NCBI RefSeq assembly: GCF_002968575.1
Contig: NZ_PVBM01000002.1
Span: 62,001 to 126,000, forward strand
Length of the DNA stretch: 64,000 bases
Reading direction: 5' to 3'
Origin: Neorhizobium huautlense
GTDB lineage: Bacteria > Pseudomonadota > Alphaproteobacteria > Rhizobiales > Rhizobiaceae
Shown: positions 8,295 through 17,481 of the stretch, piece after piece
How the letters are laid out: the number at the start of each line of letters is the position of its first letter
Position numbering within the stretch: position 1 is the first letter of the stretch
The notes under the pieces: generated by a model
The model's input: the letters and a program-made list of their open reading frames with translations, nothing else
What the model was told of the DNA's origin: nothing
The model's database searches: none
Program-made: the position numbers and the translations under genes

Positions 8295-8317
8295 TCCGGA
8301 AATTTGACGTTTCCGGA
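8295..8317. repeat. 8-bp perfect inverted repeat in the dnaA upstream region
   Basis: TCCGGAAA and TTTCCGGA flank the seven bases TTTGACG. The arms are perfect. It may be a protein-binding site for dnaA control; nothing ties it to a named regulator. Confidence 0.5.
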
Positions 8318-8627
8318 GACGGTCGGATTTTGTCGAGGCCAGATCTGCGCTGCGGAGCTGGGGCAAAGGAGGAGAGGCAGGTTCGAGCGGCCATGATGAG
8401 GATGGGCGTTCGGTGTTGTGCGAGGTGGCTCTCGCGAGGCTTTGGTCCGAATACGAGGCGGACTGGGCAACGCTTTCGATCTGCTGTTGAGGCGGGGAAG
8501 CATAAAAAATGGAACGGGCGGCGATGTTCTCAATGATTGGGAATGGTTTGCTGTGCCCGGGAAAACGAGGTTTGTCCTGGCGGCGTAACGAGAACCGCCG
8601 GGCTATGAATTTGGAAGGCGGCGCATA

Positions 8628-10193
8628 ATGCAAATCAGTATCGTACCGAACCGTGCGGGTAATGGGGACCAATCACGGCAGTCATTTGATTCAGTTTGCT
8701 CTCAGGCGGCAGGGGAACCACCGGAAATGAAGCATGATGCTCTTTTCGAGCGATTCAGCACGCGTTTGAAGGCACAAGTCGGTCAGGATGTTTATGCAAG
8801 CTGGTTTGGGCGTTTGAAGCTGCATTCGGTCTCGAAAAGCGTGGTTCGGCTGACGGTGCCGACGACCTTTCTGAAGTCCTGGATCAACAATCGTTACCTC
8901 GATCTCATCACGTCCATCTTTCAGGCGGAAGACGCGGAAATTCTGAAGGTGGAAATCCTGGTGCGCAGCGCGAGCCGCAACACCCGCACCCCGGTAGCGG
9001 GAGAAGAACGCGGGACCGCGCCGGACCCGATTCCCACACAATCCTTCCAGCGTCCGCAGATGCCGCGCGAAATCGGCAAGATCGCAACTTTTCCCACGCC
9101 GGCGGCTTCGGCTGCCCGTCCGACGCAGGCGCCGAGCCCGCTGTTTGGCTCGCCGCTGGACAGTCGCTTCACCTTCGACACCTTTGTGGAAGGTGCATCG
9201 AACCGCGTAGCTTTGGCCGCAGCGAAAACCATCGCCGAAGCTGGCGCCGGTGCGGTCCGCTTCAATCCGCTCTTCATTCATTCCGGCGTCGGTCTCGGCA
9301 AGACCCATCTCCTGCAGGCGATCGCCAACGCTGCGGTCTGCAGTGAGCGGATGCCGCGTGTCGTCTACCTGACGGCGGAATATTTCATGTGGCGCTTTGC
9401 GACCGCCATCCGTGACAACGATGCACTGACGCTGAAGGACTCGCTGCGCAATATCGACCTCCTGATCATCGACGACATGCAGTTCCTGCAAGGCAAGATG
9501 ATCCAGAACGAGTTCTGCCACCTCCTTAATATGCTGCTCGACAGCGCCAAGCAGGTGGTGGTCGCTGCCGACCGTGCTCCCTGGGAACTGGAATCGCTCG
9601 ACCCGCGGGTCCGCTCACGTCTGCAGGGCGGCGTGGCGATCGAAGTCGAGGCGCCGGATTACGAAATGCGTTTCGAGATGCTGAATCAGCGGCTCGCCGT
9701 CGCACGCCAAGATGACCCGTCGCTCGATATTCCGGTGGAAATCCTCTCCCATGTCGCGCGCAATGTCGCAAACAGCGGCCGCGAACTGGAAGGCGCGTTC
9801 AACCAGCTGATCTTCCGCCGCTCTTTTGAGCCTTCGCTGTCGATCGAGCGCGTGGATGAACTGCTGGCCCACTTGGTCGGTGCGGGGGAAGCCAAGCGCG
9901 TCCGCATCGAAGACATCCAGCGCATCGTCGCCCGTCATTATAATGTCTCGCGCCAGGAACTGGTATCCAACCGCCGTACGCGGGTAATCGTGAAGCCGCG
10001 ACAGGTGGCCATGTATCTTTCGAAAACCCTGACGCCGCGGTCTTTCCCGGAAATCGGGCGCCGGTTCGGCGGCCGTGATCACACCACAGTGCTCCATGCG
10101 GTCCGCAAGATCGAGGAATTGATCTCCGGCGATACCAAACTCAGCCACGAGGTCGAACTCTTGAAGCGGCTGATCAACGAAAACAACGCCTGA
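8628..10193 (+). CDS. dnaA: DnaA, chromosomal replication initiator
   Basis: A 521-residue AAA+ initiator that binds DnaA boxes and opens the origin. Domain I spans about 38-110, followed by a Pro-rich linker (120-175). The AAA+ domain has Walker A GVGLGKTH near 220-227 and Walker B LLIIDD near 278-283. The C-terminal DNA-binding signature [17 protein letters not shown] is intact. The ATG at 8628 has GGAAGG nearby; an internal ATG at 8727, just before the conserved domain I, cannot be excluded. The 860-bp upstream gap is rich in regulatory structure. The downstream gene starts 4 bp after the stop. Confidence 0.97.
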   Translation: MQISIVPNRAGNGDQSRQSFDSVCSQAAGEPPEMKHDALFERFSTRLKAQVGQDVYASWFGRLKLHSVSKSVVRLTVPTTFLKSWINNRYLDLITSIFQAEDAEILKVEILVRSASRNTRTPVAGEERGTAPDPIPTQSFQRPQMPREIGKIATFPTPAASAARPTQAPSPLFGSPLDSRFTFDTFVEGASNRVALAAAKTIAEAGAGAVRFNPLFIHSGVGLGKTHLLQAIANAAVCSERMPRVVYLTAEYFMWRFATAIRDNDALTLKDSLRNIDLLIIDDMQFLQGKMIQNEFCHLLNMLLDSAKQVVVAADRAPWELESLDPRVRSRLQGGVAIEVEAPDYEMRFEMLNQRLAVARQDDPSLDIPVEILSHVARNVANSGRELEGAFNQLIFRRSFEPSLSIERVDELLAHLVGAGEAKRVRIEDIQRIVARHYNVSRQELVSNRRTRVIVKPRQVAMYLSKTLTPRSFPEIGRRFGGRDHTTVLHAVRKIEELISGDTKLSHEVELLKRLINENNA

Positions 10194-10197
10194 GACC

Positions 10198-10816
10198 ATG
10201 TTTCTTCTGTCCGTCGCAACGATATGGGCCGTGGCGTGTATTACGCCAGGGCCTAACACGTTGCTCGTGATGCGCTACGCACTGACAGCGCCGAGACGGG
10301 TGCCGATTGCTGCGGCGATGGGCACCATCACCGGCACCTTCTGCTGGGGCCTTGCCGGCTGGCTCGGCATCAACGTCCTGTTTCAGGCGGCTCCATTCGC
10401 CTATGTGGCGCTGAAGACGGCCGGGGGGCTTTATCTCGTCTGGCTGGGGGCGAAGATTTTCCTAGATGTTCGCAGGGCCCGGCATGCGGCGGACCTGACG
10501 GCGCAACGGGTCGATATGCCGTTGAAGACTGCTTACAGAATGGGATTGGCGACCAATCTCGCCAATCCGAAATCGGCGCTTTTCGTCGCAAGTCTTTTTT
10601 GCGGCAACCATGCCGGCCGGCACCCCTTTCTTTTATGGCTTGATCGCAATTGCGGTTATGCTTGTCGTCTCGACCGTCTATTATGCCTGCCTGATCGGCC
10701 TCATCACGCATCCGGCAATCGCAGCCGGATATATCAGGGCCAAAAAGAAGATCGACGTCGGCGTCGGCCTGATCTTCGTGGGCTTCGGCACGAAACTCTT
10801 GCTGTCGCAACGATAG
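10198..10816 (+). pseudogene. LysE/RhtB-family amino-acid exporter with a +1 frameshift at a T6 run
   Basis: The first 133 codons encode a LysE-family translocator (CITPGPNTLLVMRYAL, four hydrophobic segments, TNLANPKSALFVASLF). At the six T of 10595-10600 the frame changes. The remaining family sequence continues one base out of register (MPAGTPFFYGLIAIA ... GFGTKLLLSQR) to a stop at 10816. Removing one T restores a 205-residue protein of normal length. The uncorrected frame runs to 10821 as unrelated Arg-rich sequence. Either a sequencing error, a true inactivating mutation or transcriptional slippage could explain this. It starts 4 bp after dnaA and is followed closely by a methyltransferase gene. 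Confidence 0.85.
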
Positions 10817-10828
10817 GGTAAAACGTAG

Positions 10829-11419
10829 ATGCACGGCGATCCGACCTCCTCGTTTTATGCCGAAAATGCTGCGGCATATGCAGGAAGCGCAGCCGGGCCG
10901 AGCATGCGCCGGCTGGATCTGTTCCTCGCAAAGCTTAAGGCCGGCGCTCAGATTCTCGAACTCGGCTGCGGTAACGGGCGCGACAGCGGCGAGATGATCA
11001 AACGCGGCTTCCGCGCCGTGCCGACGGATGGTACGCCGGAGATGGCCGAAGAGGCAACGAAACGCCTCGGCGTGCCGGTTTCGGTGCTGAGTTTTGAGGA
11101 TATCGATGCGGTCGAAGCCTTCGACGGCGTCTGGGCAAATGCCTGCCTGCTGCACGTGCCTCGCGCGAAACTTGGCGCTGTCCTTGGAAAAATCCATGCC
11201 GCGCTCCAGCCGGGGGGCCTGTTTTACGCGAGCTTCAAGGCCGGTGAGGCGGAAGGCCATGACGATCTCGGCCGCTTCTACAATTATCCGTCCAAGGAGT
11301 GGTTGGAAGAGCTCTACGCGAGCTTGTCCTGGACCTCGGTTAAGATCGCCGAGGAGCAGGGCACCGCCTATGACAAGCGGCCGACCGATTGGCTCCATGT
11401 AGTGGCCGTAAGAGCGTAG
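10829..11419 (+). CDS. Class I SAM-dependent methyltransferase
   Basis: A 196-residue Rossmann-fold methyltransferase. Motif I is ILELGCGNGRDSGEM at about residues 45-59, followed by the acidic VPTDGTPEM loop and a late segment ALQPGGLFYASFK. It is a compact single-domain enzyme of the type that methylates small molecules, but the substrate is not evident. It begins 12 bp after the exporter reading frame and is convergent with hemW, 10 bp away. Confidence 0.82.
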   Translation: MHGDPTSSFYAENAAAYAGSAAGPSMRRLDLFLAKLKAGAQILELGCGNGRDSGEMIKRGFRAVPTDGTPEMAEEATKRLGVPVSVLSFEDIDAVEAFDGVWANACLLHVPRAKLGAVLGKIHAALQPGGLFYASFKAGEAEGHDDLGRFYNYPSKEWLEELYASLSWTSVKIAEEQGTAYDKRPTDWLHVVAVRA

Positions 11420-11429
11420 CTTCCAGTCG

Positions 11430-12623
11430 TCAGCAAGCCAGATCGGCTACGACGGAATCGAGGATCAGCATGCCCGACGGCGTGCAGCGGAGCCGCGAAT
11501 TGCCGAGCCTTTCGATAAATCCGTGCTCCAGCAGTCGCTCCTCGCGCACGGGATCGGGATCGCGGCCGGAAAGCTGCTGCCAGCGCGCAAGATCGACGCC
11601 CTCACGGAGCCGAAGACCCATCAGCAACAGTTCGTCGGCCTGTTCTTCGAAGCCGAGGACCTCCTGATCGAGCATGCCGTGTCCCTGGCTTTCGACGAGG
11701 TCGAGCCAGCTTTCCGGACGCCGTTCCGTGGCGGTGGCCAGCTTCTGGTTCCCCCGGCTCAGCCGGCCATGGGCCCCCGGGCCGATGCCGGCATAATCGC
11801 CATAACGCCAGTAGGTCAGGTTATGGCGGCTTTCGGCGCCCGGCCGGGCGTGGTTGGAGACTTCGTAGGCAGGCATGCCGTGCCTTTCCGTAATCTCCTG
11901 CGTGGCTTCGTAGAGCGTAGCCGATTGGTCGCCATCCGGCACAATCAGTTTGCCGGCCTTGTGGAGCCCGTAGAAGGGCGTGCCTTCCTCGATCGTGAGC
12001 TGGTAGAGCGACAGGTGGTCGACCGCGTAGGAAATCGCCTCTTTCAGCTCGGCCTCCCACGCCTCGACCGTCTGTTTCGGCCGTGCATAGATGAGATCGA
12101 AGCTCATGCGTGGAAAGATCTCGCGAGCAAGCCGGATCGCCTTCAGGGCATCGGCGACATCATGGAGCCGCCCGAGGAATTTCAAATCCGTGTCGTTCAG
12201 TGCCTGGACGCCGAGCGATACGCGATTGACGCCAGCACTCCGATATCCGCGAAAACGGGTCGCCTCGACGCTGGAGGGATTTGCCTCCATGGTGATCTCG
12301 ATGCCGTCGGGCACGTGCCAGTGTCTGGCGATCCCATCCAGGATCGCCGAAACGGTGGCCGGATCCATCAGCGAGGGCGTGCCTCCGCCGAGGAAGATGC
12401 TGGTGACCGTTTTCGGGCCGCTCATCTTCCGCATCGTCTCCATCTCTTTCAGGAAGGCGGCGGTAAAGCGCGGCTGGTCCACCGGCTGGTGGCGGACATG
12501 GCTGTTGAAGTCGCAATAGGGACATTTGGCCGCACAGAAGGGCCAATGCACATAGACGCCGAACCCCGGTTCGCCCGTATCGGGCAAAAGTGTATCGGTA
12601 GGAAGAGTGAGGGAGGGGGTCAG
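11430..12623 (-). CDS. hemW: HemW, radical SAM heme chaperone (possible CTG start)
   Basis: About 397 residues. The radical SAM cluster motif is CAAKCPYCDF, with the extra Cys-type spacing (C-x3-C-x2-C) seen in HemW and HemN. FLGGGTPSLMDP and YQLTIEEGTPFYGLHKAGK are typical of HemW, which inserts heme into respiratory proteins and is not a coproporphyrinogen oxidase. The start is unusual. The region before the conserved LPDTGEPGFGVYVHWPFC has no well-placed ATG or GTG. A CTG at 12623 follows GGAGG by six bases and lies just past the rdgB stop. An ATG at 12710 inside rdgB and a TTG at 12587 are alternatives. Confidence 0.92.
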   Translation of the reverse strand: MTPSLTLPTDTLLPDTGEPGFGVYVHWPFCAAKCPYCDFNSHVRHQPVDQPRFTAAFLKEMETMRKMSGPKTVTSIFLGGGTPSLMDPATVSAILDGIARHWHVPDGIEITMEANPSSVEATRFRGYRSAGVNRVSLGVQALNDTDLKFLGRLHDVADALKAIRLAREIFPRMSFDLIYARPKQTVEAWEAELKEAISYAVDHLSLYQLTIEEGTPFYGLHKAGKLIVPDGDQSATLYEATQEITERHGMPAYEVSNHARPGAESRHNLTYWRYGDYAGIGPGAHGRLSRGNQKLATATERRPESWLDLVESQGHGMLDQEVLGFEEQADELLLMGLRLREGVDLARWQQLSGRDPDPVREERLLEHGFIERLGNSRLRCTPSGMLILDSVVADLAC

Positions 12624-12624
12624 T

Positions 12625-13269
12625 TCATGCCTCCAGGCAGGTTTCGACGAAGCGTTTGAACGCGCGGGCGCGGTGGGACAGCGCCTCCGGCTCGCCGGGT
12701 CGCCAACCATGCTTCTGTTCGCTGCTCATTTCCCCGAAGGTGATGTCATAGCCTTCCGGCTGAAAGACGGGATCATAACCGAAACCCTGGGTGCCGCGCG
12801 GCGGCCATACGACGGCGCCCTCCACCTCGCCGCGGAAAAACTCCGTATGCCCGTCGGGCCAGGCAAGGCAGAGCACGCTGACGAAGCGGCCGGCGCGCTG
12901 TTCGGCCGTCGTCGCGCCGCGTTCTTCCAGCGCCTTTTCGACCTTCTCCATCGCCATCTGAAAATCGCGGCTGCCGTCCTCGCGCTCCGCCCAGTTGGCC
13001 GTATAGACGCCGGGCGCCCCGTCCAGCGCGTCGATCACCAAGCCGGAATCGTCCGACAGCGCCGGCAGGCCGGAGGCCTTTGCCGAGGCAAGCGCCTTGA
13101 TCGCTGCATTCTCTTCGAAAGTCGCGCCCGTTTCGTCCGGTTCGGCAAAGGCCAGCTCGGCCGCCGATTTTGCCGAAAAGCCGAGTGGGCCGATGAGCTC
13201 GGCGATCTCGCGAATTTTTCCGGCATTGTGGCTGGCGACGACGATGGTCTTGGTATCGAGCTTGCGCAT
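12625..13269 (-). CDS. rdgB: RdgB, XTP/dITP (non-canonical purine NTP) pyrophosphatase
   Basis: A 214-residue Ham1-family enzyme that hydrolyses dITP, XTP and other deaminated purine nucleotides. [16 protein letters not shown] is the nucleotide-binding opening, [21 protein letters not shown] is the family centre, and GFGYDPVF and LSHRARAF follow in order. I chose the ATG at 13269 because it starts the conserved [15 protein letters not shown] with AGGA upstream. It sits between a VOC gene (8 bp upstream) and hemW, whose start overlaps its end region. Confidence 0.96.
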   Translation of the reverse strand: MRKLDTKTIVVASHNAGKIREIAELIGPLGFSAKSAAELAFAEPDETGATFEENAAIKALASAKASGLPALSDDSGLVIDALDGAPGVYTANWAEREDGSRDFQMAMEKVEKALEERGATTAEQRAGRFVSVLCLAWPDGHTEFFRGEVEGAVVWPPRGTQGFGYDPVFQPEGYDITFGEMSSEQKHGWRPGEPEALSHRARAFKRFVETCLEA

Positions 13270-13277
13270 CAAAATTC

Positions 13278-13685
13278 CTATTCGATATTCCACAGCTTCG
13301 GCTCTGCACATTCCAGGCTGTTGCCCGCCGGATCGCGGAAATAGATCGAGCGGGCGCCGTTCGGCCAATGAAAGTCGCTTTCGATGGCTACGCCTGCCTT
13401 GTTCAGCTTTTCCCGGAGCCTGTCAATCGCCTCGCCGCTGATGCGGAAACAGGCATGGCCGGCTCCCCTGGTGCCGTGCGGCGGCACCGGCAGCGCGTCC
13501 TTGGAGGGCGGCTTTGTGGTCTCGGCTGGATTGAAGATCAAGAGGATCCCCGGGCCGCAGCGGAAGAAGACGTGTCGGTTGCCGGCACGCAGGACCTTTT
13601 CAAGGCCGAGAACGCCGCCGTAGAAAGCTTCGGCGGCGTCAAGGTCATCGGCATAGAGCGCGGTTTCGAGGATGCCTTCGATCAA
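13278..13685 (-). CDS. VOC (glyoxalase/bleomycin resistance) family protein
   Basis: A 135-residue single-domain VOC protein. It opens with [23 protein letters not shown], contains [18 protein letters not shown], and ends with [15 protein letters not shown]. The His and Glu at typical metal-ligand positions (near residues 80 and 125) are present, so it may be a metalloenzyme. Substrate unknown. It lies 15 bp after rph and 8 bp before rdgB in one minus-strand run. Confidence 0.85.
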   Translation of the reverse strand: MIEGILETALYADDLDAAEAFYGGVLGLEKVLRAGNRHVFFRCGPGILLIFNPAETTKPPSKDALPVPPHGTRGAGHACFRISGEAIDRLREKLNKAGVAIESDFHWPNGARSIYFRDPAGNSLECAEPKLWNIE

Positions 13686-13700
13686 CGCGCCCTCCCTCCG

Positions 13701-14417
13701 TCAGGCGATCGCCTGTTTTTGCATCGCCACCAGTTCCTGCGTACCAGCCTGCGCCAATGCCAGCAGCTTCAGGAATTCGTCCTGGCTGAAGGGCGCGCCC
13801 TCGGCCGTGCCTTGAACTTCGACGATGCCACCGGCACCGGTCATCACGAAATTCGCGTCCGTCTCGGCGGCGGAATCCTCCAGATAGTCGAGGTCGATGA
13901 CAGGCTGGGTTGCGAAGATCCCGCAGGAAATGGCCGCCACATGATCCCTCAGCACCTTCTCGACCTTGATCATCGAGCGGGCCTCCATCCACTTCAGACA
14001 ATCGTAAAGCGCCACCCAGCCGCCGGTGATCGACGCCGTGCGGGTGCCGCCATCGGCCTGGATGACGTCGCAGTCGACGGTGATCTGCCGTTCGCCGAGT
14101 GCTTCGAGATCGACGACGGCCCGAAGCGACCTGCCGATCAGACGCTGGATCTCCTGCGTCCGGCCGCCCTGCTTGCCGGCTGCCGCTTCACGCTTCATGC
14201 GTTCGCCCGTAGCGCGCGGCAGCATGCCGTATTCGGCAGTCACCCAGCCCTTGCCGGAATTGCGCAGCCACGGCGGCGTCTTTTCCTCAAGGCTGGCCGT
14301 GCACAGGACATGCGTGTCGCCGAACTTGACGAGGCAGGAGCCTTCCGCATGTTTGGAAAAATTGCGCTCGAACGAGACCTTGCGCATCTGGTTTGTCTGT
14401 CTGCCTGAAGGCCTCAT
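13701..14417 (-). CDS. rph: RNase PH, tRNA 3'-end exoribonuclease
   Basis: A 238-residue phosphorolytic 3'-5' exoribonuclease that trims tRNA precursors. The opening [20 protein letters not shown] and the motifs [27 protein letters not shown] [16 protein letters not shown] and [17 protein letters not shown] are standard for the family. Full length. It is divergent from hrcA with about 170 bp between them, and leads the minus-strand run rph-VOC-rdgB-hemW. Confidence 0.98.
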   Translation of the reverse strand: MRPSGRQTNQMRKVSFERNFSKHAEGSCLVKFGDTHVLCTASLEEKTPPWLRNSGKGWVTAEYGMLPRATGERMKREAAAGKQGGRTQEIQRLIGRSLRAVVDLEALGERQITVDCDVIQADGGTRTASITGGWVALYDCLKWMEARSMIKVEKVLRDHVAAISCGIFATQPVIDLDYLEDSAAETDANFVMTGAGGIVEVQGTAEGAPFSQDEFLKLLALAQAGTQELVAMQKQAIA

Positions 14418-14587
14418 GCTCTGCTCCTGAATTGCGTTGGCGTCTTCTAAGACCGCCGCCGCTCTTTTGCAAAGGAAAAGCCCCGGCCGGTTACAGCGGT
14501 GTCACGGAAGAACAATTATTTCCAATTTGCGCCGGCCGGGGGAATGACTATATTTCCTTTGGAGATCAACGGTACGGTGAAGGATTG

Positions 14588-15667
14588 ATGGGTTTTTCTG
14601 GACCGACGGGTAGAGACAACGGATCCGTGCTCGATGACCGTTCGCGGGAAATATTCCGTCGCATCGTTGAAAGCTATCTCGAAAACGGCGAGCCGCTCGG
14701 CTCCCGAAATCTTTCGCGTCTCCTGCCCATGTCGCTCTCGCCGGCTTCCGTGCGCAATGTCATGAGTGATCTGGAAGAACTCGGCCTCATCTATTCGCCG
14801 CATGTCAGTGCCGGCCGCCTGCCGACGCAGACAGGCCTCCGCTTCTTTGTCGATGCCTTCATGCAGGTCGGAAACCTCTCGGAGGAGGAGCGCTCTGCAA
14901 TAGACCGGCAGGTTCGCCGCGCCGATCGCGATCAGCCGATGGAAAGCCTGATGGCGGAAGCGAGCCTGATGCTCTCCGGCGTGTCGCGTGGCGCCGGCCT
15001 CGTCATCACAACCAAAAGCGATCCGGTCCTCAAGCATGTGGAATTTATCCGCCTTGAGCCGACAAAGGCGCTTGCCGTATTGGTCGGCGACCATAACCAG
15101 GTAGAAAACCGTATCATCGAATTGCCGGCGGGCGTCACGTCCTCGCAATTGGTGGAGGCTGCGAATTTCCTGAACGCCCACCTGACGGGCCAGACCCTAC
15201 CGGAACTGCGCAACCAGCTCACGAAGCTGAAGGATGCGGTCCAGAGCGAGCTTTATGCCCTCTCCCAGGATCTGGTCGAACGGGGGCTGGCGGTCTGGTC
15301 CGGCGACAGCGAGGAAGGCAAACCGAGCCAGCTTATTGTCCGCGGCCGCGCCAACCTGCTTCAGGGCCTCGATGAGACGGCTGATCTCGACCGGCTGCGG
15401 CTTCTCTTCGACGATCTGGAAAAGAAGGACAGCCTGATCGAAATCCTGGAGCTTGCCGAGAAAGGTCCCGGGGTCCGCATTTTCATCGGCTCGGAAAACA
15501 AGCTTTTCTCGCTCTCCGGTTCTTCCTTGATCGTCGCGCCCTATCGCGACGGCGAGGACCGGATCGTGGGGGCCGTCGGGGTGATCGGGCCGACGCGCCT
15601 CAATTATTCCCGCATCGTGCCCATGGTGGATTATACGGCCCAGCTTCTGGCAAGGCTGTCGCGCTGA
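14588..15667 (+). CDS. hrcA: HrcA, heat-inducible transcription repressor
   Basis: A 359-residue repressor of the CIRCE operator controlling groESL in many bacteria. An N-terminal winged helix spans about 20-90 (REIFRRIVESYLENGEPLGS, PASVRNVMSDLEELGLIYSP) and is followed by the inserted dimerisation and ligand-like domains. IFIGSENKLFSLSGSSLIVAPY lies near the C-terminus. I chose the ATG at 14588 (AAGG five bases upstream) because residues before it do not match the family. grpE follows 117 bp later. No CIRCE palindrome (TTAGCACTC-N9-GAGTGCTAA) is seen in this window. Confidence 0.95.
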   Translation: MGFSGPTGRDNGSVLDDRSREIFRRIVESYLENGEPLGSRNLSRLLPMSLSPASVRNVMSDLEELGLIYSPHVSAGRLPTQTGLRFFVDAFMQVGNLSEEERSAIDRQVRRADRDQPMESLMAEASLMLSGVSRGAGLVITTKSDPVLKHVEFIRLEPTKALAVLVGDHNQVENRIIELPAGVTSSQLVEAANFLNAHLTGQTLPELRNQLTKLKDAVQSELYALSQDLVERGLAVWSGDSEEGKPSQLIVRGRANLLQGLDETADLDRLRLLFDDLEKKDSLIEILELAEKGPGVRIFIGSENKLFSLSGSSLIVAPYRDGEDRIVGAVGVIGPTRLNYSRIVPMVDYTAQLLARLSR

Positions 15668-15703
15668 AACCGGCTGAATGCCGGCGCAAGTTTCCCGGCG
15701 AGC

Positions 15704-15732
15704 CTTGATTTTTCCACTTTAAACCTCGATAT
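15704..15732 (+). promoter_or_regulatory. Possible sigma-32 (RpoH) promoter of grpE
   Basis: CTTGATT (15704-15710) and CCTCGATAT (15724-15732) are 13 bp apart and resemble the heat-shock consensus CTTGAAA-N13-15-CCCCATNT. They lie between hrcA and grpE, about 50 bp before the grpE start. The -10 half is imperfect. Confidence 0.45.
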
Positions 15733-15784
15733 CGGGCACAAATCCAAAGCCATATATCCCAGTGAAGAATAACCGGAGACCGTC

Positions 15785-16432
15785 ATGACCGACGAAACCA
15801 AGAAGCACGGACCTGACGCAGCCGCCGCCGAGAATACGGCGGAAGCCGTGGCGTCTGCTCTTCAGGACGCGGCCAACCAGGGCGCAGCCGAAGCGCCGGC
15901 CGCGGCCGAGCCCGACCCCATCGAGGTTTTGAAGGCTGAGAACAACGAATTGCGTGATCGCTTCCTGCGTCTTGCCGCCGAAATGGACAACCTGCGCCGC
16001 CGCACCGACCGCGATGTCAAGGATGCCAAGTCCTATGCCGTCGCCGGCTTTGCGCGCGACATGCTTGCCGTTTCCGACAATCTGCGCCGTGCACTGGATG
16101 CCGTTCCGACGGAAATGCGCGCAGCTGCCGACGCGGCGTTGACGACGCTTCTCGAAGGCGTCGAACTGACGGAGCGCTCCATGCTCTCGGCGCTCGAGCG
16201 TCACGGCATCAAGAAGATCGAGGCGGAAGGCCAGAAATTCGACCCGCACTTCCATCAGGCCATGTTCGAAATTCCAAACGCAGACGTGCCGAACAACACG
16301 GTCGTTCAGGTCGTCCAGGCAGGATATACGATCGGCGAGCGGGTGCTGCGTCCTGCCATGGTCGGTGTCGCCAAGGGCGGCCCCAGGTCCGAAGCCACGG
16401 CTGCGGAGCAGGCGGGTGAAAAGAACGCCTGA
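15785..16432 (+). CDS. grpE: GrpE, nucleotide exchange factor for DnaK
   Basis: A 215-residue co-chaperone that releases ADP from DnaK. An Ala/Glu-rich disordered N-terminus (1-50) precedes a long coiled coil ([20 protein letters not shown]). The beta-wing domain includes [19 protein letters not shown] and ends with [20 protein letters not shown]. All parts are standard. It is downstream of hrcA, with a likely heat-shock promoter in the gap. dnaK and dnaJ are not in this window. Confidence 0.97.
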   Translation: MTDETKKHGPDAAAAENTAEAVASALQDAANQGAAEAPAAAEPDPIEVLKAENNELRDRFLRLAAEMDNLRRRTDRDVKDAKSYAVAGFARDMLAVSDNLRRALDAVPTEMRAAADAALTTLLEGVELTERSMLSALERHGIKKIEAEGQKFDPHFHQAMFEIPNADVPNNTVVQVVQAGYTIGERVLRPAMVGVAKGGPRSEATAAEQAGEKNA

Positions 16433-16524
16433 GACGTGTGAAGGCGGGCGGTTTCGCCCGCTCTCTCGCGATGAAGGTGAGGGTGCTCGCGCGCTCTCAT
16501 GACTTGCCGCCCTGCAAGATCAGT

Positions 16525-16541
16525 TATAAAAATATAACGTG
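16525..16541 (+). promoter_or_regulatory. Possible promoter giving a leaderless transcript for the ArsR-type gene
   Basis: TATAAA (16525-16530) lies 8 bp before the GTG start at 16539, and TTGCCG (16504-16509) is 15 bp before it. No Shine-Dalgarno sequence is present. Transcription would begin at or next to the start codon. Confidence 0.35.
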
Positions 16542-16862
16542 TCAGCCGATTCGGATATCGATGCCGTTTTCAAAGCTCTCGCCCATCCTCGGCGAAGGTT
16601 GATCCTCGACCAGTTGAAGGATCGCCCGCAAACTACCGGATCGCTCTGCGAAACCTTCTCGGACATGGATCGCTGTACGGTGATGCAGCATCTGAAGGTT
16701 TTGGAGGACGCCGATCTGGTGATCGTAAGAAGGGAAGGGCGCGAGCGCTGGAACTACCTCAACGCGCTGCCCATTAAGGCGATCCAGGATCGCTGGATCG
16801 GCGATTACGCCGCCCACGCCGTCCGCCTGCTCGATCGGCTTCAGGCCGACCTCAAGGATTGA
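16539..16862 (+). CDS. ArsR-family winged-helix transcriptional regulator
   Basis: A 107-residue single-domain winged-helix repressor. The body includes VFKALAHPRRRLILDQL, a recognition helix around CTVMQHLKVLEDADLVIV and the wing RREGRERWNYLNALPI. The metal-binding Cys pair (CVC) of arsenic or zinc sensors is absent, so the inducer is probably not a thiol-bound metal. The start is GTG without a Shine-Dalgarno. It stands alone between grpE and ptsN. Genes of this type often sit beside a START/AHSA1-domain gene; none is seen here. Confidence 0.85.
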   Translation: MSADSDIDAVFKALAHPRRRLILDQLKDRPQTTGSLCETFSDMDRCTVMQHLKVLEDADLVIVRREGRERWNYLNALPIKAIQDRWIGDYAAHAVRLLDRLQADLKD

Positions 16863-16937
16863 AGTTTAAACGGATCCACCCGACGCTCGATCGCGGCCGG
16901 GCGAACTGATTTCGTCTCCACGAAAATCGTCAAGCCG

Positions 16938-17402
16938 TCAGGCGGCGTGATTTGCCTGTTCCTCATTCAGGAAGGCATAGATGGCGGTGGCGGAGTCCGT
17001 CTTGCGAAGCTTTGCCACCAGCTCTTGATCTCTGAGCACGCGCGCGATGCGAGACAGTGCTTTCAAGTGGTCGGCGCCGGCCCCTTCCGGAGCGAGCAGC
17101 AGGAACACGAGATCCACCGGTTCGTCGTCCAGCGCCTCGAAGTCGACCGGCGTCTCGAGTCGTGCAAAAATGCCCTTGATCGACGAAATGCTGTTGAGCT
17201 TGCCGTGCGGAATGGCGATCCCATGGCCGACGCCGGTGGAACCGAGCCGTTCGCGCTGCAGAATGATGTCGAAGATTTCCCGCTCGCCGACGCCAGTAAG
17301 CTTGGAAGCCTTGGCTGCCAGTTCCTGCAGGAGTTGCTTTTTGGAATTTACTTTCAAGGCAGGAATAATCGCATCTTGCTGCAGCAAATCTGCCAATGCC
17401 AT
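16938..17402 (-). CDS. ptsN: PtsN (EIIA-Ntr), nitrogen-related phosphotransferase protein
   Basis: A 154-residue EIIA domain of the nitrogen PTS, phosphorylated by NPr and used to regulate potassium uptake, nitrogen and carbon functions. The phosphorylated His is in GHGIAIPHGKL at about residue 66, and DLVFLLLAPEGAGADHLKALSRIARVL follows. I chose the ATG at 17402 because AAAGGA lies eight bases upstream and MALADLLQQDAI is the usual opening. It follows hpf by 79 bp at the end of the lpt-rpoN cluster, a conserved arrangement. Confidence 0.96.
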   Translation of the reverse strand: MALADLLQQDAIIPALKVNSKKQLLQELAAKASKLTGVGEREIFDIILQRERLGSTGVGHGIAIPHGKLNSISSIKGIFARLETPVDFEALDDEPVDLVFLLLAPEGAGADHLKALSRIARVLRDQELVAKLRKTDSATAIYAFLNEEQANHAA

Positions 17403-17481
17403 TCTAGTCATCCTTTGTGCCGCAAGAGCTCCCGCTCCAGGCGAGGGGAAGCGCCGCTTCCGACGCTCTCCCCAAGATTGT

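Larger units (their letters stand above)
7824..8627. other. Non-coding rpsT-dnaA interval, rich in inverted repeats and GANTC sites
   Basis: About 800 bp without a convincing gene. It holds a palindrome over a TATAAT box (7873-7904), a hairpin followed by a T tract (7946-7997), six GANTC sites between 7826 and 8098 (7826, 7972, 8030, 8040, 8051, 8094), a 9-bp inverted repeat enclosing two of them (8026-8048), a possible small RNA (8170-8275) and an 8-bp inverted repeat (8295-8317). I saw no DnaA box close to TTATCCACA. Most of it is probably the dnaA control region; it is less likely to be the replication origin. Confidence 0.6.

Noticed and set aside
7769..8627. Replication origin beside dnaA
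   Set aside because: No sequence close to the DnaA box TTATCCACA was seen, and the origin of related rhizobia is near hemE, not dnaA. The region looks like control DNA.
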